This document shows positions 57,901-64,000 of a stretch of DNA of 64,000 bases, in pieces. The notes beneath the pieces were generated by a model that searched no databases, was not told where the DNA came from, and saw nothing but the letters and a program-made list of their open reading frames with translations. The translations under genes were made by a program, and so were the position numbers. Position 1 is the first letter of the stretch, and each line of letters opens with the position of its first letter. The DNA lies in contig NC_087384.1 of assembly GCF_963675165.1 (NCBI RefSeq), positions 217,001 through 281,000 of the forward strand. Direction: 5' to 3'. Origin of the DNA: Halichondria panicea. Its lineage: Eukaryota; Porifera; Demospongiae; Suberitida; Halichondriidae.

Positions 57901-60275
57901 CTGCATGAAAAGAGTACCTATAGCTCTTACGATGCGATAATTTTGTAAGAAACAACCATTATCTTGTTGTCATTGGAAATTATAATTGGAAGACAAAAAT
58001 TATAATTATGATGATTTGTATGCAAATGTAGATACGTGCGAAAAACCAGTCTGACAGGAAAGTGTTCCTAACGCTCAACATACATCTAACTGACGGACAC
58101 GTGCCCACAAAGCCCAACATATCAGACTGACAGACAAGTGCCCACAAAACCTAACATATCAGACTGACGGACAGCTGCCCACAAAGCCCAACATATCAGA
58201 CTGACAGACAGCTGCCCACAAAGCCCAGCATATCAGACTGACGGACAGCTGCCCATAAAGCCCAACATATCAGACTGACGGACAGCTGCCCACAAAGCCC
58301 AACATATCAGACTGACGGACAGCTGCCCACAAAGCCCAACATATCAGACTGACGGACAGCTGCCCACAAAGCCCAACATATCAGACTGACGGACAGCTGC
58401 CCACAAAGCCCAACATATCAGACTGACGGACAGCTGCCCACAAAGCCCAACAAGAATTATTATATAGTTACAATTATAGTAGTGAGTAGTAGACTTGCAG
58501 TCTGTCTATGTCAAGCTTTTTAGCACAACAATGGTTTTGCAGCAACTTACTCTATAGTTCCGAGTCAAAGCAGTGTGCCATCTTGCAGTCTAGTACATCT
58601 AGCAACTTAGTCCATGTAGTACCAGAGCACAGTACAGAGCTAGAGTTCCGAGTAGGCCTGGCGCCTTCGTACAGTTAAGGTGCACGCAGCTGTGTGCAGA
58701 GACTCTCATGCAGGCAGCTGTCTATCACAAGGTTCACGTGAGATCAGTGCTGCATGTCTACCACCCACGATTTTGTTTTGTTTATGTAGTCTTGGCTACC
58801 CAGTCTGTGCTCCGGCATCAATTAATTATGATCATATCATCAGTGTATGCCCTTGCATGGAAGAGGGGAGGGGTGGGAGCAAAGTAAGAGTTAAATTTGC
58901 AGGGCAACTGTACGAGTAGAAAGAACACACTATAAGCCAGCTACTTTGCTAAATACAGGATGTATGATTTTTCAGACGATTGAATTGTTAATAATTATTG
59001 TTGGGCATTAATTTGTCCGTTAGCGTGACATGCACATAGTCTAGTCCTCAATAGATGTTGCAACTTCAAACACATAGTTACAGTAACTAATAATGATAAC
59101 TAGTACTGGTTCATCACATAAGTTCAGTATAAATACTGAATAGCTAAAATATTGCCGGTACACTTGAAAAGTGCACTAATTTTTTCTTGGAAAGTTCCTC
59201 ACAGGGCCGATTGTTCCGTCATCAGTACAAGTGTGCTGCTTCACCCCTGTATACATAATTACGCATGTGATTAGAATTTATACTGAATAAGTATAATAAA
59301 TAAGGTGACTATAATTATAATCTACTTGCATGCTTGAATACAAAGGTATAATAATTATACCAGATTCAACTATTTTAATGGAACGGGTTTGTTACTATAT
59401 AAGCAACTATTTATTTACACATGCAACTACATGAATCATTATAGACTGGCCTTGATTTGCATGCAGGTGATTTGTAGAGGTGCTTACATTGCACCATGTA
59501 TAGTGCTACAATCACACAATTCTTATTTGAGTAACACCATCTGGTGTATAGTTAGAGTAGTATGATTTTAACAACTAGGTAAGTGCATGCACAACACTGT
59601 TTAAAATGTTCCACAAGCACTTTTAAGTGTATAATAGCACCCTTTATTGTTCTAGTAACACGTAGGAGTTACGACTGCACTCTTAGTGTTGTGATAGCAC
59701 CATTAGGTGAGTGTTGGCATAGCACTTTGGGTGCTATTGTAACTACGCATTTTTAACAGTGTGCCGATATGTACAGCAGGAAGGTCTCTTCCCTCCACTG
59801 ACTTACCAATACTAGCCACGTACTTCACAACCTTTGGGTACTTCTTAGCAAGCTCATCATACCAGTTAACAATTTTCTCATAAGTATGCTATATAGAGTG
59901 CATGCAGGGGAGAGAGACAAACACAATATTATAATTATACAAGTCAACATTCACGACACATTTATAATTTTGCCATTCTCCTTATGAGCTAAACAAGCTA
60001 TGGCGGTTATAGGCTATAGTATCACACTCACATATTCTTCAAACCATCTCGCTGTCTTGTCGAGGTTGCTTCTTTCCATGTTCCTATCGTCCTGTTGCAT
60101 TAGTGCCTCCACACTGGCATGCAAGACAGTGCACTCTGGGAGCTGGTCTCTCATACTCTGATATCGGCTGTAATGGAGTCTCACATCAGCATGCTCTCCA
60201 GTCATTGCCCACACATCCACCTCATCCTGAGACAAGAGATAGCCAATCCTGTCACTCTGTATGTCACTATACAGA

Positions 60276-60310
<35 letters not shown>

Positions 60311-60509
60311 CTGTGATTTAACATTTAGATCTACCTGCATGGTGCATGCAAAAATGCCAATAGAAATAGGTTATATATATGCATTCATATTCTCTAGCTC
60401 ACCATCTTATGACCAGTTGGTCATCATAAGAAGCAGTTCTGCTGTACTCAGCAGCAGAGGACCACCCAGCCAGGAAACACACCACCAGGAAACACAGAGA
60501 GAGCTTCAT
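54920..60509 (-). CDS. M14 zinc carboxypeptidase, array copy 3, exon split by a DNA transposon
   Basis: Exons in transcript order are 60403-60509, 60032-60266, a third exon split into 59761-59888 and 56360-56404, then about 56167-56234, 56026-56091, 55763-55870, 55608-55699, 55476-55543, 55270-55416, 55076-55181 and 54920-55012. Signal peptide [19 protein letters not shown], propeptide, HARE (across a splice), [13 protein letters not shown] and IELRD are all present; position 255 reads Ser (GAASDW). The third exon, which in copy 4 is continuous (169 bases), is broken inside PAVHIGTGA by a 3.36 kb inverted-repeat element. Outside that insertion no stop or frameshift is seen. Either the gene is newly inactivated or the insertion is spliced out; the element end supplies TTTTTAACAG, a good acceptor. 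It belongs to the shorter (419 aa) subfamily with copy 4, with exons 2 and 3 of copies 1/2 fused. Confidence 0.85.
56943..57895 (-). CDS. Possible small spliced gene inside the transposon
   Basis: Three open segments on the minus strand, 57735-57900 (ATG at 57895), 57481-57605 and 56943-57049, are bounded by plausible splice sites (ATGCAG| upstream, AT|GTGCGT, TTACAG|G, G|GTAAAT, TTCAAG|GT). Their phases agree and would give 130 aa. The protein begins [20 protein letters not shown], has a basic stretch [11 protein letters not shown], then [14 protein letters not shown], and ends [20 protein letters not shown] plus a short tail. No domain is recognised. It may be a captured host fragment or part of an accessory transposon gene. 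Upstream exons are possible. The agreement of three phases is suggestive but could be chance. Confidence 0.35.
58077..58451 (+). repeat. 37-base minisatellite, about 10 copies
   Basis: Units of AACATATCAGACTGACGGAC followed by AGCTGCCCACAAAGCCC are tandemly repeated inside the transposon. The first three units are the most diverged (ACGTGCCC, AAGTGCCC), and the later ones are nearly identical. Confidence 0.95.
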
Positions 60510-61134
60510 ATAGGCAAGTAGATAGATAGACTAATCTATAGTTTGATAACTGTCAGCTATATATGCATGCTGAGGAGCCCCTCCCCCACAGTCTGCTACA
60601 GTGAGAATAAAATGCAGCTAGATCTATTATCAAAACACACCTGCATGTGTTCAGAACCTTCAAAGTGATATCTTCAAGTTGGCTTCCTATACTACCGGTA
60701 TGCATATCCTACCTGCAATGATCCTCAACACCACACATGCATACCAACCATATCTCTCTAATGGACCACCACGTATATACCACACCTGTGTTCGGAACCT
60801 ATAGTGTCATATGATATATCTATACTAGCATGCAAGCTAATTGCATGGCTTCCATGGTGTATAATAGCGCATGCATGAATAATTCCTTCGCTCTGGTCAA
60901 AACCTTACATCATAATTATACGAACCATGCATATCTCTCCATCATGTAGCACATGTGTTCCGTGTACATAATTATTGGCACTTAACTAAAGTAAAGGAAT
61001 ATATGTAAGTAGATATAAATATCATAGAACCCAAATAAAAAAAGTTTCTGCTTGTTTTAATATACAGCTACAGTATTAGAATATAGTTACTTATGGAGCT
61101 GTTTCTTTGTTTCTAAGTACAATACAGAGTATAT
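60510..61134. other. Spacer between carboxypeptidase copies 3 and 4
   Basis: The leader of copy 3 is followed by repeated CACCTG(C/T)(A/G)TGTTC(A/G)GAACCT motifs at about 60640 and 60785, related to 52060 and 52600. No gene is seen. Confidence 0.5.
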
Positions 61135-63164
61135 TTACTTCTTCAATGGGTTCTTCGTGAGCTCTTCTGCAAACACAAGTACACCCGCCACATTCTCCTC
61201 TCCCGTGGGGATTATCTATAATTGTGCGAATACACAGATTGAAGTTAAAATTTATTTTTACCTGGTCTGGAGGTAATTGAAATCCATATCGTCCAGTATC
61301 CCTGAGCTCAATGGTGAAACCAGCAGCTCTGTAAGTATGATCCTCATTTGCATCGTCGCTATAGAACCTATACATAGTTGATAGAATGCATGCACGTGAT
61401 ACACACACTATGAGCCTACCAAGTCACATGATTTATACGTGTATTCATACCAGTCAGAAGCTGTTCCGGTTGTAATGTAGAGTCCAATGGATTTTTGCGA
61501 TGTGTATACTTGTCCATGCACACCTTTTATTGCAGTGCTCATATCGGCACCAAGCTGCTTTAGTTGCTCCTCATCTGGACAGTCGGCATTAGTCCACCCT
61601 AAAAATGATTTGTAATTATGATTTATATATAGAGCTAACAATTATGTCAGTTATTGTATAGAGATTACCATAAGGCCTGAGAATGAGCTGACTGTAGGAG
61701 TGCCAGTCAATAGCACCAATGATGTCCTTCTGATCCCTACAAGAAGTTGTGCACGAATAAACAAATTCAGTAAATTACAAGTACACTGTGAATTATCTAC
61801 TTATAATTATAGATCTACCTGAAATAATTTGCAGTAGCTTGTGTTTCTGGCTCAGATTCAGCACTTGGCCCATGGTATGTTTCACTGCAAGGATTACCGG
61901 AACTGCCACCCTGAGACCATCCAGGAGAGGTGACAACATACATCTTATACAATGTGATGGCTTACTCCATTCCAATGGTCGTTATAGTTTCTGTTCAGGT
62001 CCACTCCTCTACAACTCGAACCAGAATTAGTCTGACGGTTTTTGCGCCACAATCGATCTCCTGCCCAGGTGTACTACGTACATGTGTGTGCATGTTTTAA
62101 AGAATAAAGCCTGAAGAAATATTACTGTACTGTGTACATACCGCATATCCATCAGGGTTCACAAATGGCACGAATATGAACTCCACATTATCCAATAGGG
62201 AGGTCACCTATACAAAGGAGGTAGGAAAGAGAAGAAATAAAAAAGATAGAAATTACGTGAATAGTGCTTACTTTCTCATCTTTCCCTTTGTTTTCGACTA
62301 AGTAGTTGGCAATGTACATACAGGTAGCACCAGAGATCCATTCTCCTGTAAAAATAAACTAAAGATAAGTTAGTGCCTTCTATATAATTATGCAGATACA
62401 TTAACATGATTAGACGCACTTACGTACTTGCATGAATCTGACACTGAAAGTAGATCTGCATTGCTCCAGTGCCGATGTGTACAGCAGGAAGGTCTCTTCC
62501 CTCCACTGACTTACCAATACTAGCCACATACTTGACAATATCTTTGTAGTTACTTTCAAGCTCTTTATACCAGTTCACAATGTCCTCATATTTATGCTAT
62601 AAAGTGCATGGGAGAGAAACAAACCAAAACTCATTAATTATTTATAGCCACATGACAGTCAACTCATATATTCATGATCACATGCTCAAATACTGTCCTC
62701 CTAAACACAGTCTATGGATGGTAGCACAACCCCACTCACATATTCTTCAAACCACCCTGCAGCTGTCTTGTTGAACTTGCTGGTCTCCTCCATGTTCTTC
62801 TCCCACTGCTGCACTAGTGCCTCCACACTGGCATGCAAGACAGTGCACTCTGGGAGCTGGTCTCTCATACTCTGATACAGACTGTAATGGAGTCTCACAT
62901 CAGCATGCTCTCCAGTCATTGCCCACACATCTACCTCATCATGAGACAGGAGATAGCCAATCCTGTCACTCTGCATGTCACTAAAATGAGAGAACAGTGT
63001 GCTTAATGTGATTTAGCTGGTGTATTAGAAAATCTATTAACAGTCCACTTAGCTCACCATCTTATGACCAGTTGGTCATCATAAGAGACAGTTCTGCTGT
63101 AGTTGGAAGCAGAGGACCACCCAGCCAGGAAACACGCCACCAACAAAGACAGAGATAGCTTCAT
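61135..63164 (-). CDS. M14 zinc carboxypeptidase, array copy 4
   Basis: Eleven exons in transcript order (63058-63164, 62740-62980, 62428-62596, 62272-62345, 62142-62207, 61966-62073, 61819-61910, 61669-61736, 61451-61598, 61262-61367, 61135-61215) give 419 aa in frame. It is the intact sister of copy 3. A signal peptide ([19 protein letters not shown]) and a propeptide with [18 protein letters not shown] and [17 protein letters not shown] precede the catalytic domain. Zinc and catalytic residues: HARE across the exon 3/4 splice, [33 protein letters not shown]. Position 255 (GTASDW) reads Ser. Compared with copies 1/2 it lacks the C-terminal KKHHSRNGL-type tail and has extra introns within the catalytic domain. 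It serves as the empty-site reference for the transposon in copy 3. Confidence 0.96.
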
Positions 63165-63281
63165 TTAGGTAAGTAGATAGTAGGAGAAATGTGTAAGTAT
63201 AGCCGGAGCTCAGCTATAATTATGTGGCTGATACGAGCCCCTCCCCCACATTGCAAGGTAGATCTACTGCCCACACAATTC

Positions 63282-63327
63282 ATTAGCCTCGAGACCAGGC
63301 TGTTGCTGAGTGGTCTCGAGGCTAACA
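63282..63327. repeat. Short hairpin repeat, TAGCCTCGAGACCA ends
   Basis: TTAGCCTCGAGACCA and TGGTCTCGAGGCTAA are perfect 15-base inverted repeats around about 16 bases. It differs from, but is built like, the GGCCTGG family. Confidence 0.8.
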
Positions 63328-63387
63328 ATACTCTTGATAAAATGTAGCATGCAACACACTCAATATATAGACATAGAAACACAGTTT

Positions 63388-64000
63388 TTAGTTCTTAATA
63401 GGGTCAATAGGGTCAGCATACAGCTGGCTTGCAAACAGAAGTATAGCCTGCACATTCTCCTCACCAGTCGGGATTATCTGGATAAAACAAACAGTGAAAT
63501 ATGAGCTCATAAAAAGAATTAGTACCTGGTCCGGAGGTAGTTCAAATCCATACTTTCCAGTGTCTCTTAGCTCAATGGTAATGCCAGCAGCTCTGTGAGG
63601 CTTCCCTGTGTTTGCTTTCATACTGTAGAACCTATAAATTGGAAGCGGTCAAACTGAAACAATATGGCGTTTGTCAAAGCGCCTACCAATCGGACGCTCC
63701 TCCGGTGGCTATATAAAGATCGGCTATCTTCTGTGCAGTATAATTTATTCCATGTACTTTCTTTATTGCCATGCTCATATCCTCACTAAGGCTTTTGAGT
63801 CGAGCATCGTCTGGGCTGTTGTCATAGCTCCAGCCTATAATTATAGTTACAACATAATTATAGTCATAATTTATACGTACGTACATTGCTTTGATGTGGT
63901 ATTCCTTACAAGTAACCTACACTTACCATAAGGCCTGAGAATGAGCTGACTGTAAGAGTGCCAGTCAATAGCACCAATGATGTCACTTTGTGCCCTGTGA
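63388..64000 (-). CDS. M14 zinc carboxypeptidase, array copy 5 (C-terminal part)
   Basis: Four exons are visible (63927-63994, 63687-63834, 63526-63631, 63388-63477), with the exon sizes and phases of copy 4. They encode the DWHSYSQLILRPYG strand with the third zinc ligand, the substrate loop ending GGASDW (Ser at position 255), the catalytic Glu in IELRDTGKYGFELP, and a C-terminus ending PIKN. The 5' exons lie beyond the window end. It belongs with copies 3 and 4. Confidence 0.93.

Larger units (their letters stand above)
56404..59761. mobile_element. DNA transposon with CACTG termini and subterminal repeats, 3.36 kb
   Basis: The left end CACTGTTAAAAATGTGTTGC.. and the right end ..GCATTTTTAACAGTG are inverted repeats extending about 33 bases (TGTTACAATAGCACCC-like inside). 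It sits in an exon of carboxypeptidase 3. Comparison with the empty site in copy 4 (GCTCCAGTGCCGATG) shows a target duplication: TG if the ends are CACTG, or GTGC if the ends are ACTG. Both flanks (about 300 bases each) hold many degenerate GTGTTATTAAAGCAC or GAGTTACAAC motifs in both orientations, like the subterminal repeats of CACTA/CMC-type elements. No transposase is recognised, so it is probably non-autonomous. It contains a possible small spliced gene and a 37-base minisatellite. Confidence 0.8.

Noticed and set aside
58680-58919. 79-codon frame inside the transposon
   Set aside because: It lies on the other strand from the candidate cargo exons, has no recognisable domain and is of chance length.

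Overview
The window looks like nuclear DNA of an early-branching animal, most likely a demosponge. This is inferred from content: animal-type genes (paxillin with LD motifs and four LIM domains, SETD1, a sesquipedalian-like PH protein, dynein-regulatory-complex and CCDC42-type cilium proteins) packed with short GT-AG introns and only a few hundred bases between genes, on an AT-rich background full of (TG/CA)n tracts. The species cannot be named from the sequence alone.

Layout. 1-1783 (+) is the 3' end of clathrin heavy chain. 2432-9249 (+) is a complete SET1-type H3K4 methyltransferase gene. 9636-15289 (-) is paxillin, with a large optional or nested coding exon. 16011-18801 (+) is the PP4 catalytic subunit. 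19107-20796 (-) is a CCDC42/CFAP73-type coiled-coil protein, divergent from a WD40 protein at 20988-23250 (+). 24354-27552 and 27878-30915 (+) are tandem cytochrome-b5 front-end fatty acid desaturases, preceded by a scrap of a third copy. 31290-32291 (-) is a PHETA-like PH-domain protein. 33747-38880 (-) is a secreted protein of 761 residues, possibly glycoside-hydrolase-like, divergent from a DRC10/IQCD homologue at 39085-41187 (+). From 41520 to the window end, on the minus strand, lies a tandem array of M14 zinc carboxypeptidases (four whole gene spans, one partial and one relic), interrupted by an intronless sulfotransferase gene (53506-54672).

Exon models were checked by splice consensus and reading-frame arithmetic. 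SETD1 (1185 aa), PP4C (307 aa), paxillin (502 aa), CCDC42-like (318 aa), WD40 (675 aa), both desaturases (467 and 468 aa), the secreted protein (761 aa), DRC10 (509 aa) and carboxypeptidases 1, 2 and 4 (484, 481 and 419 aa) all close in frame. Individual boundaries may be off by a base.

The most unusual parts are: carboxypeptidase copy 3, whose coding exon is split by a 3.36 kb terminal-inverted-repeat element that itself carries a small, apparently spliced gene; the mosaic identity of the desaturase pair; a family of palindromic elements of about 310 bp found here only in introns; short hairpin repeats; a 24-copy 36-bp minisatellite with higher-order structure beside a (TG)114 tract; and an 85-bp near-perfect palindrome.
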